Shown: positions 43,088 to 50,635 of the stretch, piece after piece
Layout of the letters: each line of letters begins with the position of its first letter
How positions within the stretch are numbered: position 1 is the stretch's first letter
Origin: Actinomycetota bacterium
GTDB taxonomy: Bacteria; Actinomycetota; Thermoleophilia; Solirubrobacterales; 70-9
DNA: 53,043 nt
Assembly (NCBI GenBank): GCA_005885405.1
Contig: VAYN01000017.1
Coordinates: 1 to 53,043 of the forward strand
Direction: 5' to 3'
The notes under the pieces: generated by a model
Told to the model about the DNA's origin: nothing
Databases searched by the model: none
The model's input: the letters and a program-made list of their open reading frames with translations, nothing else
Translations under genes and position numbers: made by a program

Positions 43088-43972
43088 ATGCGGTCGGAGC
43101 GCGGACAGGGGACGGTGGAGTGGGTCGGGCTGGTGCTGCTGGTCTCGGTAGCGATGCTGGGGCTGGTCGCCGCGGGGGCGCGGGTGCCGGGAGCACCGCT
43201 GGCGCGGGCGCTAGCGGACCGGATCCTCTGCGCGGCCTCGCTCGCCGACGGCTGTGGCGACGAGCCGGCGCTGATCGCCGCCTACGGTAGCGACGTCGGG
43301 CGATTGGTTCGGCAGCAGATGCCGGCGTTCACCTTTGAGCAGGGGTCGCGGGCGGTGCCGGTCGATTTCAGGCGATGCCGTAGCAGTGAGTGCGGAGATG
43401 CCTCCGGCGAGGGGCTGGTCGATCAGACCGACCAGGGCCTGCCGGTGACGGCCTTCGTCCACGTGATCGATTGCCGCGAAGGCGCCGCGGAGGAGACCGA
43501 GGCCGGCGCCGACTGTACCGGCGACCGCGCCGGGAACCTCTACGTCCAGTACTGGACCTACTACGCCGATTCGGCGACGCTGCGCGGGGTGCCTGTCGCC
43601 GGCGCGAAGGGCTACCACGCCGACGACTGGGAGTCCGTCCAGTTTCGGATCGGTCCCGATGGCAGCGTCGATCAGCGCGCCTCCTCCCACCACGGCTACA
43701 ACTACAAGCGCAACTCGGGCAACTGGGCATCCGACGCCGGTGTCGCCTCCCACGATGGCTGGGGCGAAGCAACCCACCTCCTGCTCGTCTCGGGCGGCAG
43801 CCACGCGGGCAACGCCTTCGCCTTTGCCGAGATCGATCGGTTCACGCCGAGCAGCCGGGTCCACCTGGTCCCGCTTGAGCCGATTGCCGCGGAGGGCGGC
43901 TTCGAGTTCGCGGTCTCGGCACCCTGGCTGAAGAAGGTCTGGCTCGATCCCGAGGCGAGAGGAACCGACTGA
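43088..43972 (+). CDS. Secreted protein with pilin/TadE-like N-terminus and Vps62-like domain
   Basis: A 294-residue protein. The first 30 residues (MRSERGQGTVEWVGLVLLVS and on) have the form of a class III (Flp/TadE-type) prepilin: basic leader, G before a glutamate-containing hydrophobic helix (GQGTVEW). The body holds NLYVQYWTYYADSATLRG, GYHADDWESVQFRI and SSHHGYNYKR, resembling the YW...DWE core of Vps62-like extracellular domains. No enzymatic function is known for that domain. Export and possible processing by a prepilin peptidase are inferred; no tad or pilus genes lie in the window. ATG at 43088; egtB starts 25 bp after the stop. Confidence 0.65.
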   Translation: MRSERGQGTVEWVGLVLLVSVAMLGLVAAGARVPGAPLARALADRILCAASLADGCGDEPALIAAYGSDVGRLVRQQMPAFTFEQGSRAVPVDFRRCRSSECGDASGEGLVDQTDQGLPVTAFVHVIDCREGAAEETEAGADCTGDRAGNLYVQYWTYYADSATLRGVPVAGAKGYHADDWESVQFRIGPDGSVDQRASSHHGYNYKRNSGNWASDAGVASHDGWGEATHLLLVSGGSHAGNAFAFAEIDRFTPSSRVHLVPLEPIAAEGGFEFAVSAPWLKKVWLDPEARGTD

Positions 43973-43996
43973 CTATTCACATCCCGGTAAGGATCG

Positions 43997-45175
43997 ATGT
44001 GTAGGGTCGGTTTCATCCCGGCCGACGTTCTCCCCCAGTCGAAGGCAGCGATCGCGGCAGCCCTCGCCGAAGCGCGGGAGCGGACCCTGGCGCTGGTCGC
44101 GCCGCTTGACGACGAGCAGCTGAACACGGTCTACTCGCCGATCCTCAGTCCCCTCGCCTGGGACCTCGGTCATATCGCCAACTTCGAGGAGCTCTGGCTG
44201 GTGCAGACGATCGGCGGACGGGAGCCGCTGCATGGCGACCTCGGGCGCTTCTATGACGCGATCGAGAATCCGCGCAAGGTTCGTGGCGAGCTGCCGATCC
44301 TGCGCGACGCCGAGCTGCGCTCCTACATGGCGGACGTTCGCGAGCGCACCCTCGAGGTGCTGGAGGGCGTGGAGATCGACGGTGACGCCGAGGACCCGCT
44401 GCTGCGGGACGGGTTCGTCTACGAGATGCTGCTCGCCCACGAGCTCCAACACAACGAGACGATGCTGCAGTTGCTGCAGCTGGTCGATGGTTACGAGCTA
44501 CCGCCGGCGATCGAGGCCGAACGAAATTCCGTGGTTCCTTCCGGTCGCTCAGGGTCCGAAAGGAACCACGCAACGGGGCCGGGGGACGAGATGGTCGCGA
44601 TTGCGGCCGGGGAGTACGAGATCGGCGCTCCGGAACGCGGTTTCGCATACGACAACGAGCGCCCGCGGCACACCGTCGAGCTCGGGGCCTTCGAGATCGA
44701 TCGAACGCCCGTCAGCAACGGCGCGTACATCTCTTTCATGGAGGAGACGGACGCCGAGCCGCCGCTGTACTGGGAGCGCGATGGCGATGCGTGGGTCGAC
44801 ACCGCCCGCGGCCGGCGCGAGCCGGTCGACCTCGCCGATCCCGTCATCCACGTCTCCTGGGACCAGGCTGACGCCTTCGCCCGCTGGGCCGGCAAGCGAC
44901 TGCCGACCGAGTTCGAGTGGGAGGCGGCGCGCCCCCAGCTCGGTGGCCTCGGCCACGGCTGGGAATGGACCTCCTCGGACTTCCTCGCCTACCCGGGCTT
45001 CGAGGCCTTCCCCTACCGCGAGTACTCCGAGGTCTTCTTCGGCGACGAGCACAAGGTCCTGCGCGGCAGCTCCTGGGCCACGCACCCGCGCGTCGCCCGG
45101 CCCAGCTTCCGCAACTGGGACCTGCCGCAGCGCCACCAGATCTTCTCCGGCATCCGCTGCGCGAGGGACGCATGA
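43997..45175 (+). CDS. egtB: Ergothioneine synthase EgtB (iron-dependent sulfoxide synthase)
   Basis: A 392-residue enzyme that joins hercynine to cysteine or gamma-glutamyl-cysteine using oxygen. The N-terminal DinB-like domain carries the iron ligands HELQHNE (148-154) and H59. The C-terminal FGE/sulfatase-like domain begins at MVAIAAGEYEIG (199-210) and contains RTPVSNGAYISFM, GKRLPTEFEWEAA, EWTSSDF, REYSEVFFG and KVLRGSSWA. Between the domains, residues 176-193 are encoded by a palindromic repeat, an in-frame insertion. The domain is compact between EWEAA and EWTSSDF, as in some actinobacterial relatives. ATG at 43997; the stop overlaps egtD (ATGA). Confidence 0.92.
   Translation: MCRVGFIPADVLPQSKAAIAAALAEARERTLALVAPLDDEQLNTVYSPILSPLAWDLGHIANFEELWLVQTIGGREPLHGDLGRFYDAIENPRKVRGELPILRDAELRSYMADVRERTLEVLEGVEIDGDAEDPLLRDGFVYEMLLAHELQHNETMLQLLQLVDGYELPPAIEAERNSVVPSGRSGSERNHATGPGDEMVAIAAGEYEIGAPERGFAYDNERPRHTVELGAFEIDRTPVSNGAYISFMEETDAEPPLYWERDGDAWVDTARGRREPVDLADPVIHVSWDQADAFARWAGKRLPTEFEWEAARPQLGGLGHGWEWTSSDFLAYPGFEAFPYREYSEVFFGDEHKVLRGSSWATHPRVARPSFRNWDLPQRHQIFSGIRCARDA
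44526..44573. repeat. Palindromic repeat element inside egtB (copy 2)
   Basis: The left arm begins ATTCCGTGGTTCCTT (44526-44540), the same 15 bases as the mtnP-mtaD element at 19180. An 11-bp perfect stem (44530-44540 with 44560-44570) continues after one mismatch into 3 more pairs, loop 44545-44555. The 48 bp are a multiple of three and free of stops, so egtB stays open and gains a polar, basic linker between its two domains. Confidence 0.72.
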
Positions 45176-46143
45176 CGATCGCGATCGACGTCCACCTCGA
45201 CGCCGACGCCGCGGCGAGGATGGCCCGCGACGTCCGCGCCGGCCTCTGCGACTACCCGAAGGAGCTGGCCCCGAAGTACTTCTATGACGACCGCGGCTCG
45301 CGCCTCTTCGAGCAGATCACCGAGCTGCCCGAGTACTACCCGACCCGGGCCGAGCGGGAGATCCTCGAGCAGCGCTCGGGGGAGATCCTCGACGCCGCCG
45401 GCTGCCCCAGCACGCTGACCGAGCTCGGCTCCGGCTCGGCGGCGAAGACCCGCCACCTGCTGAGCGCTATGCGCGACCGCAACAGTCTCCATACCTACGT
45501 CCCCGTCGACATCTCCGAGGAGATCACCCATCGCACCGCCGCCGAGCTGGTCGACGAGTACCCGGGGCTGAACGTCCACGGGCTCGTCTGCGACTTCGAG
45601 CAGTACCTGGAGCGAATTCCGCACGGAACCGACCGGCGGATGATCGCCTTCCTCGGCGGCACGATCGGCAACCTCTACCCGCGCCCGCGGCAGGACTTCC
45701 TCGAGCGGATCGCGGCCCTCCTCGGCCCCAGCGACCACCTGCTCCTCGGCACCGACCTGATCAAGGATCGCGCCCGACTTGAGGCTGCCTACGACGACAG
45801 CGCCGGCATCACCGCCGAGTTCAACAAGAACGTCCTCGCGGTCCTCAACGAGGAGTTCGACGCCGACTTCGACCTCGACGCTTTCGAGCACGTCGCCCGC
45901 TACGACGCCGAGGCCGAGCGGATGGACATCCGGCTGCGGTCGCTGGCCGACCAGGAGGTCCGGCTCGAGGGCCTCGACCTCGACGTCCCCTTCGCCGCCG
46001 GCGAGGAGATGCGGACCGAGATCTCGACCAAGTTCAGCCGCGAGCGGCTCGAATCTGTCTACGCCGGCGCCGGCCTGGAGCTGCGGGGCTGGTTCACTGA
46101 CGCGGACGGCGACTACGCCCTCAGCCTCGCCGGCGTCGCCTAG
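45172..46143 (+). CDS. egtD: L-histidine N-alpha-methyltransferase EgtD
   Basis: A 323-residue SAM-dependent methyltransferase that makes hercynine from histidine by three methylations, the first step of ergothioneine synthesis. Family segments: [49 protein letters not shown] (SAM binding), [12 protein letters not shown] and the C-terminal [13 protein letters not shown] at 45172 overlaps the egtB stop; a longer frame upstream is antisense to nothing real and is ignored. With EgtB it covers the first two steps; egtA, egtC and egtE are not in the window, so cysteine may be the direct sulfur donor or the genes lie elsewhere. Its stop shares CTAG with aguA. Confidence 0.95.
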   Translation: MTIAIDVHLDADAAARMARDVRAGLCDYPKELAPKYFYDDRGSRLFEQITELPEYYPTRAEREILEQRSGEILDAAGCPSTLTELGSGSAAKTRHLLSAMRDRNSLHTYVPVDISEEITHRTAAELVDEYPGLNVHGLVCDFEQYLERIPHGTDRRMIAFLGGTIGNLYPRPRQDFLERIAALLGPSDHLLLGTDLIKDRARLEAAYDDSAGITAEFNKNVLAVLNEEFDADFDLDAFEHVARYDAEAERMDIRLRSLADQEVRLEGLDLDVPFAAGEEMRTEISTKFSRERLESVYAGAGLELRGWFTDADGDYALSLAGVA

Positions 46144-47243
46144 TCCGGCGCCGGGACCGCCGGAACCTGCTGGGTAATGCAGTGGATGTTGCCGCCGCCA
46201 AGGAGGATCTCGCGCGCCGGCACCCCGACCACCTCACGGTCGGGGAAGGTGCGGCGCAGGATCGCCGCTGCCTCCTCGTCGTGCCGGGGATCCAATAGCG
46301 GCATCACGATCCCCGAGTTGCCGAGGTAGAAGTTGACGTAGGAGGCGGCCAGGCGGTCGCCGGCGCGGCGCGGCTGCGTGTCCTCGCCTGTGTCGACGCC
46401 CTCAGCCTCCTCGGCTGAGATGTGGAGAGGGCCGGGGGAGGGGAGGAAGACGACTTCGAGCGAGCGCCCCCGCGCGTCGGTCGCGGCTTCGAGCCGCTCG
46501 CGCGCGTCGTGGGAGATCGCGTGCTGAGGGTCGTCCTCGTCGTCGCTCCAGGTCAGCAGCACCTTGCCCGGTGCGGCGAAGCAGGCGAGGTTGTCGACGT
46601 GGCCGTCGGTCTCGTCTTCGAAGACGCCGGCGCCGAGCCAGAGCACCTTCTCGGCCCCCAGGTATTCGAGCAGCACCCGCTCGATCTGCTCCTTCGAGAG
46701 GTCGGGGTTGCGGTTGGGATTGAGCAGGCACTCTTCCGTCGTCAGCACCGTCCCCTCGCCGTCGACGTGGATTGCACCGCCCTCGAGCACGATAGGCGCC
46801 CGGTAGCGGTCGTCGCCTTCGATCTCCAGCACCTTCGCCGCGACCCGTTCGTCGCGGTCCCAGGGGAAGTAGAGGCCCCCGTCGGTCCCGCCCCAGGCAT
46901 TGAAGTGCCAGTCGACACCTCGGCGCCCGCCGGCGCCGATTACGAAGGTCGGCCCGTGGTCGCGAATCCAGGCGTCGTCGCTGGAAATCTCGACCACGCG
47001 CACCTCGGCCGGCAACAGCGCCCGGCAGTTCTCGAACTGGGCATCGGAGACCGCCATGGTCACCGGCTCGGACTCGGCGATCGCCGCCGCGACCGCGGCG
47101 TAGGCCTCCTGCGCCGGCTTGGCGCCGAGACGCCAGTTGTCCGGCCGCTCGGGCCAGGCCATCCAGCAACCGGCGTGGGGCTCGAACTCGGCCGGCATCC
47201 GGAAGCCGTCTTCGGCAGGCGTCGATTTCAGGGTCAGACCCAT
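46140..47243 (-). CDS. aguA: Agmatine deiminase
   Basis: A 367-residue enzyme of the peptidyl-arginine deiminase fold that converts agmatine to N-carbamoylputrescine and ammonia. Conserved motifs: [67 protein letters not shown] and [13 protein letters not shown] with the catalytic cysteine near the C-terminus. ATG at 47243 is 20 bp from the divergent GTG of the carbamoylputrescine amidase, the next enzyme. The two genes would share one short promoter region. Polyamine synthesis from arginine is the expected role; no arginine decarboxylase is present here. Confidence 0.95.
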   Translation of the reverse strand: MGLTLKSTPAEDGFRMPAEFEPHAGCWMAWPERPDNWRLGAKPAQEAYAAVAAAIAESEPVTMAVSDAQFENCRALLPAEVRVVEISSDDAWIRDHGPTFVIGAGGRRGVDWHFNAWGGTDGGLYFPWDRDERVAAKVLEIEGDDRYRAPIVLEGGAIHVDGEGTVLTTEECLLNPNRNPDLSKEQIERVLLEYLGAEKVLWLGAGVFEDETDGHVDNLACFAAPGKVLLTWSDDEDDPQHAISHDARERLEAATDARGRSLEVVFLPSPGPLHISAEEAEGVDTGEDTQPRRAGDRLAASYVNFYLGNSGIVMPLLDPRHDEEAAAILRRTFPDREVVGVPAREILLGGGNIHCITQQVPAVPAPD

Positions 47244-47262
47244 TCCCCTCTATCTTGACCCA

Positions 47263-48225
47263 GTGGACGAGATCCGCCTGATCCGCGCCCCCGACCCGCC
47301 CGAGTCGCTCGCCCGCACGCGCGAGCCGAGCCGGCCGCCGTTCCGGATCGGCGCCGTCCAGCACCACTGGCACCCCAACGCCGACGAGCATGAGGGGGCA
47401 TTAGAGGAGGGGATCCGTCTCGCGGCCGAGGATGGGGCGCAGCTCGTCTGCCTGCAGGAGCTGACCTTGAGCCGCTACTTCGCCGTCGATCCCGCTGGCC
47501 CGAAGGCTGCGGGCGCCGAACCGGAGGAGCTGCCGGGCGGCCGCACCTTCGAGTTCGCCGCACGGATGGCGGCGGCGCACGGAATCCACGTCCACGCGTC
47601 CCTCTACGAGCGCGCCGACGCCGAGGACGGCCTTGGCTTCAACACCGCGATCGTCGTCTCTCCGGCAGGGGAGCTGGTCGCCCGCACCCGCAAGCTCCAT
47701 ATCCCCGTCACCGCCGGCTACCACGAGGACCGCTACTTCCGGCCCGGCCCCGGCGACGCCGAGGCCTTCCCCCTTGTCGGTCTCGGCGAGGTCAACCTCG
47801 GCCTGCCCACCTGCTGGGACCAGTGGTTCCCAGAGGTCGCGCGCGCCTACAGCCTCGAGGGCGCCGACGTCCTCATTTATCCAACCGCGATCGGCTCCGA
47901 GCCCGACCACCCGGACTTCGACACCCAGCCGCTCTGGCAACACGTGATCGTCGGCAACGGCATCGCCAACGGCGTCTTCATGGTGGCGGTCAACCGCATC
48001 GGCACCGAGCCGCCCCTCACCTTCTACGGCTCCTCCTTCATCTCCGACCCCTACGGCCGAATCCTCGCCCAGGCCCCCCGCGACGAACCGGCTGTCCTGG
48101 TTGCTGACCTCGACCTTGACCAACGCCGAGACTGGCTGGAGCTCTTCCCCTTCCTAACTACCAGACGCCCCGATGCTTACACGAGGTTGGCGGAAGAAGC
48201 GACGAAGCTTCAGACGGATAGGTAG
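47263..48225 (+). CDS. aguB: N-carbamoylputrescine amidase
   Basis: A 320-residue nitrilase-superfamily enzyme that hydrolyses N-carbamoylputrescine to putrescine, CO2 and ammonia. The Glu-Lys-Cys triad is visible: E in CLQELTLSRYF, K in TRKLHIPV and C in LPTCWDQWFPE. HEDRYFRPG and GGxDVLIYPTAIGSEP-like segments are as in AguB. The N-terminus has about 30 additional residues (DEIRLIRAPDPPESLA) before the core. GTG at 47263 is preferred because the frame upstream is antisense to aguA. Divergent from agmatine deiminase, with which it completes the agmatine-to-putrescine path. Confidence 0.94.
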   Translation: MDEIRLIRAPDPPESLARTREPSRPPFRIGAVQHHWHPNADEHEGALEEGIRLAAEDGAQLVCLQELTLSRYFAVDPAGPKAAGAEPEELPGGRTFEFAARMAAAHGIHVHASLYERADAEDGLGFNTAIVVSPAGELVARTRKLHIPVTAGYHEDRYFRPGPGDAEAFPLVGLGEVNLGLPTCWDQWFPEVARAYSLEGADVLIYPTAIGSEPDHPDFDTQPLWQHVIVGNGIANGVFMVAVNRIGTEPPLTFYGSSFISDPYGRILAQAPRDEPAVLVADLDLDQRRDWLELFPFLTTRRPDAYTRLAEEATKLQTDR

Positions 48226-48632
48226 TGGGCGACGGGTAGGGGTACCTGGAAGCACCGCTCCCAGAAACGTACCCTACGGTTTGGTAACGAACCGACGGTT
48301 AGTCTGTACACAGTAACCGGCAAACAGGTAAAAGGTAGTAACTGTGACGGTGAAGGTGGCTGACCCTTTGGCTCAAGCAATCTTGAGTAATACTGTCTCC
48401 GTACCTTGACAGAAATCCGGGCTTCATCTACCGTCGCTTCGCGGGGTGGGAAAGGCCCTTAGCCTGATGAGCAGGGAGGGAACCACCCCGGGAAAGCGAG
48501 TTCGGGCAGATGGGAACAGTCGAGACCATTTTCTTTGCCGACCGACTTGAGCGGCCCTGTGACTTCGTCACTAATCGGCTTATCGTCACGACTGATCGCG
48601 TCCGAATTGAACATATAGGAAAGGAAGATCCG
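48226..48632. other. 407-bp intergenic region at the edge of a lower-GC patch
   Basis: No convincing coding frame was found. It contains a perfect 6-bp inverted repeat CTCAAG CAAT CTTGAG (48372-48387), an outer GGGTAC...GTACCC pair (48239-48285 area) and a sigma-70-like promoter at 48406-48434. The frame beginning at 48510 is open into the next gene but lacks a ribosome binding site and would bury that gene's signal peptide, so 48435-48632 is read as a long 5' leader. Confidence 0.5.
48406..48434 (+). promoter_or_regulatory. Sigma-70-like promoter
   Basis: A perfect -35 box TTGACA (48406-48411), a 17-bp spacer and TACCGT (48429-48434). Transcription would begin near 48441, giving about 190 nt of leader before the secreted-protein gene at 48633. 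The CTCAAG inverted repeat lies 19 bp upstream and could be a regulator site. Confidence 0.45.
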
Positions 48633-49076
48633 ATGAAGAGGCTCCTTGTGGCGGCATGCGCCTTTGCCGCTTTGCTTGTACCTGCATTTGCATACGCGTC
48701 TAGAAAAACAGGGTTGAACGAATTCATGGAATTCGAGGACCTAACAATGGAAAGGAACACCATGGATCACACCTGCACGCTTCTCAGCGAAAAAGCGCGC
48801 TGCGTGCCAGTGAGTCAAGCCATCACCTGCTACGTGGGCGGTTTTTCTCTCGACACAGCACAACTGACGGTGTCGAGCACCCCAGTCAAAGGCAATCCCA
48901 AACCAACGGACTTCAGCGAGGGCGTAGTTCGTGCGACAGAACAACTGACGGTGCAAAGCACCATCGCCGGCGAAATCAACCAATCACCGAACAACCCGAG
49001 CAGTGATCGCAGGGAATTCACCACTTCAACCATTGGAACCGATGAAGGCATCCAGCTAAAAGCGCGCCTCGCATAA
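48633..49076 (+). CDS. Secreted protein of unknown function with internal repeat
   Basis: A 147-residue protein with a clear signal peptide (MKRLLVAACAFAALLVPAFA, cleavage likely after AYA near residue 22). The mature part contains three cysteines (in HTCTLL, ARCVPV and ITCYVG) and two copies of a QLTVxST motif (AQLTVSSTPVKG and EQLTVQSTIAGE), suggesting a beta-rich repeat. No family is recognised. ATG at 48633 follows a good ribosome binding site (AGGAAAGGAAG). GC is lower than in neighbours: a hand count of 48661-48720 gives 29 G/C of 60. Probably horizontally acquired or an orphan gene. Confidence 0.65.
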   Translation: MKRLLVAACAFAALLVPAFAYASRKTGLNEFMEFEDLTMERNTMDHTCTLLSEKARCVPVSQAITCYVGGFSLDTAQLTVSSTPVKGNPKPTDFSEGVVRATEQLTVQSTIAGEINQSPNNPSSDRREFTTSTIGTDEGIQLKARLA

Positions 49077-49204
49077 GGGCAAGAACCAGAGCAGCGCCCG
49101 AGGGCATCACCAGCTGATGTCCGCGTCGTAACGGTCGCACCCTCCCGTTCGTCGCCCGAGTTTGAGGCGGGACAGCCAGACGCGTAAGAGCGTCAGGGAG
49201 AGTT

Positions 49205-49687
49205 ATGAGCGACCTAGAGCAGCCCCAGAATCAACCTGAGCCTGATCCAAAGGGCAGTGTCCCGCTTCCTCGGGACGAAGATCTCGAAGACGAGCTTCAG
49301 GCCGTCAAGGAAGCACTCGACGCCCCTAGGCCGGACAGACCCGTTGCTCCCTCTGAATTGACAAACGCCGGGGAAGTCACACTTGAGCGTGAACGGGGCA
49401 CAGTCAGGCGGGAGCGCGTCGAACTGGACGGACTAATCGACGGCAATAAGGACATCACGTTCAAGAGAAAGACGCTGGTTTTTGTCCTCGCTCTTCTGGG
49501 TTTTGTCGCTTTGGGGTCGCTCGCGGTCATCGCCAAAGGGATGACCGAAGACACTTATCCGGTTATGGCATATGCGGTGGCAGCACTCTCCGGAGCTGGC
49601 GGCGGCAGCGTTTTTGTTTGGAACGTCTACGTCAAAGCCACGGCACCGTCGAAACCCGCACCCGAACCTACGGCGGAGGGGCCGTAA
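49205..49687 (+). CDS. Two-helix membrane protein of unknown function
   Basis: A 160-residue protein with a long acidic, proline-rich cytoplasmic N-terminus (about 1-85, including LEDELQAVKEALDAPRPDRP and a charged TLERERGTVRRERVELDG). Two hydrophobic helices follow (about 90-110, LVFVLALLGFVALGSLAVIA, and 120-140, with GAGGGSVFVWNVYV), then a short polar tail. No family is recognised. ATG at 49205 has an AGGGAG ribosome binding site. It shares the lower GC and codon use of the preceding secreted-protein gene and lies 128 bp after it, so both may have arrived together. Confidence 0.6.
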   Translation: MSDLEQPQNQPEPDPKGSVPLPRDEDLEDELQAVKEALDAPRPDRPVAPSELTNAGEVTLERERGTVRRERVELDGLIDGNKDITFKRKTLVFVLALLGFVALGSLAVIAKGMTEDTYPVMAYAVAALSGAGGGSVFVWNVYVKATAPSKPAPEPTAEGP

Positions 49688-49702
49688 CCCGAAACGCCCT
49701 GT

Positions 49703-50635
49703 CTAGGCAGGCGCCAGCGCCTCGATCGTCTCCGCCAGCTTGTCCGGCGTCACGATCGGGGTCAGGATCGGGAGGGTGATGCCTCCGGCGACGAAGGCGT
49801 CGAGGCGCTCCTTCATCTGCTCGGGGGAGCCGAAGATGAACATCTCCTCGATCAGCTCCCAGGGTGCCGCCGCGGCTGCGCCCTGGCGGTCGCCGGCCTC
49901 CCAGGCCTCGACCATCGGCGCGATCTCCTCGCCGTAGCCGAGCCAGCGGTAGAAGTTGGCGTAGACCGGGACGGTGATATAGGAGGAGAACATGAAGCGG
50001 GCGAGCGGCTCGACCTGCTCGCGCTCGCCGGGAATGCAGAAGAAGCGACAGAGGAGCTCGAAGCCCTCGGCCGCGCCCTGCAGCTGTGCCGTCACCTTGG
50101 GCAGGCCCGCCAGCGGCAGGAAGTTGGTGAAGGCGCCGTCGGCGCGCTCGACCGCGAGCTCCAGCATCTTGCCCCGCAATGCCGCCAGCACGACCGGGAC
50201 CCGGTGCGCCGGCTTCTGTTCCAGCTTGAAGCCGGTCTCCGTCCGCTCGCCGGCCAGGGCCGGTTCGAGGAAGTCCAACGTCTCCCGCACCTTGCTCAGC
50301 GGCCGCTCGAACGGAATCCGGTTCCAGCCTTCGACGATCCGGTCCGAGGAGGAGCCGATCCCGAGCACGAACCGCCCTTCGGAAGCATCGGCGAGCGCCG
50401 CCGCCTGCTGCGCCAGCAGCGCCGGCCCGCGCTGGAAGACGCCGACGATCCCGGTCCCGAGCCGCGCCCGCTCGGTCCAGGCGGCGCTCAGCGCCAGCGG
50501 CGTGAAGCCATCCGGGCCGGCCGTCTCACCCGTCCAGAGGTCGGTGTAGCCGGCAGCCTCGGCGCGCCGGACATGCTCCTCGTGCTCAGCGAGCGTCAGT
50601 CCCGGCAGCGGCAGCGTCAGACCCCAGCGATCCAT
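49703..50635 (-). CDS. LLM-class (F420-dependent type) oxidoreductase
   Basis: A 310-residue luciferase-like TIM-barrel oxidoreductase: WGLTLPLPGLTLAEHEEHVR, GYTDLWTGETAGPDGFTPLA, RLGTGIVGVFQRGPALLAQQ, GRFVLGIGSSSDRIVEGWN and a C-terminal GSPEQMKERLDAFVAGGIT. It belongs to the F420-linked actinobacterial group and is only distantly like the one at 38386-39441. Substrate unknown. Its ATG at 50635 lies 50 bp inside the 3' end of the GGDEF-EAL gene, so it is probably translated from the same message. Confidence 0.88.
   Translation of the reverse strand: MDRWGLTLPLPGLTLAEHEEHVRRAEAAGYTDLWTGETAGPDGFTPLALSAAWTERARLGTGIVGVFQRGPALLAQQAAALADASEGRFVLGIGSSSDRIVEGWNRIPFERPLSKVRETLDFLEPALAGERTETGFKLEQKPAHRVPVVLAALRGKMLELAVERADGAFTNFLPLAGLPKVTAQLQGAAEGFELLCRFFCIPGEREQVEPLARFMFSSYITVPVYANFYRWLGYGEEIAPMVEAWEAGDRQGAAAAAPWELIEEMFIFGSPEQMKERLDAFVAGGITLPILTPIVTPDKLAETIEALAPA

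Noticed and set aside
44880-44990. Possible deletion in the EgtB FGE-like domain
   Set aside because: The region between EWEAA and EWTSSDF is short, but the frame is intact and compact versions occur in actinobacterial relatives as far as I recall.
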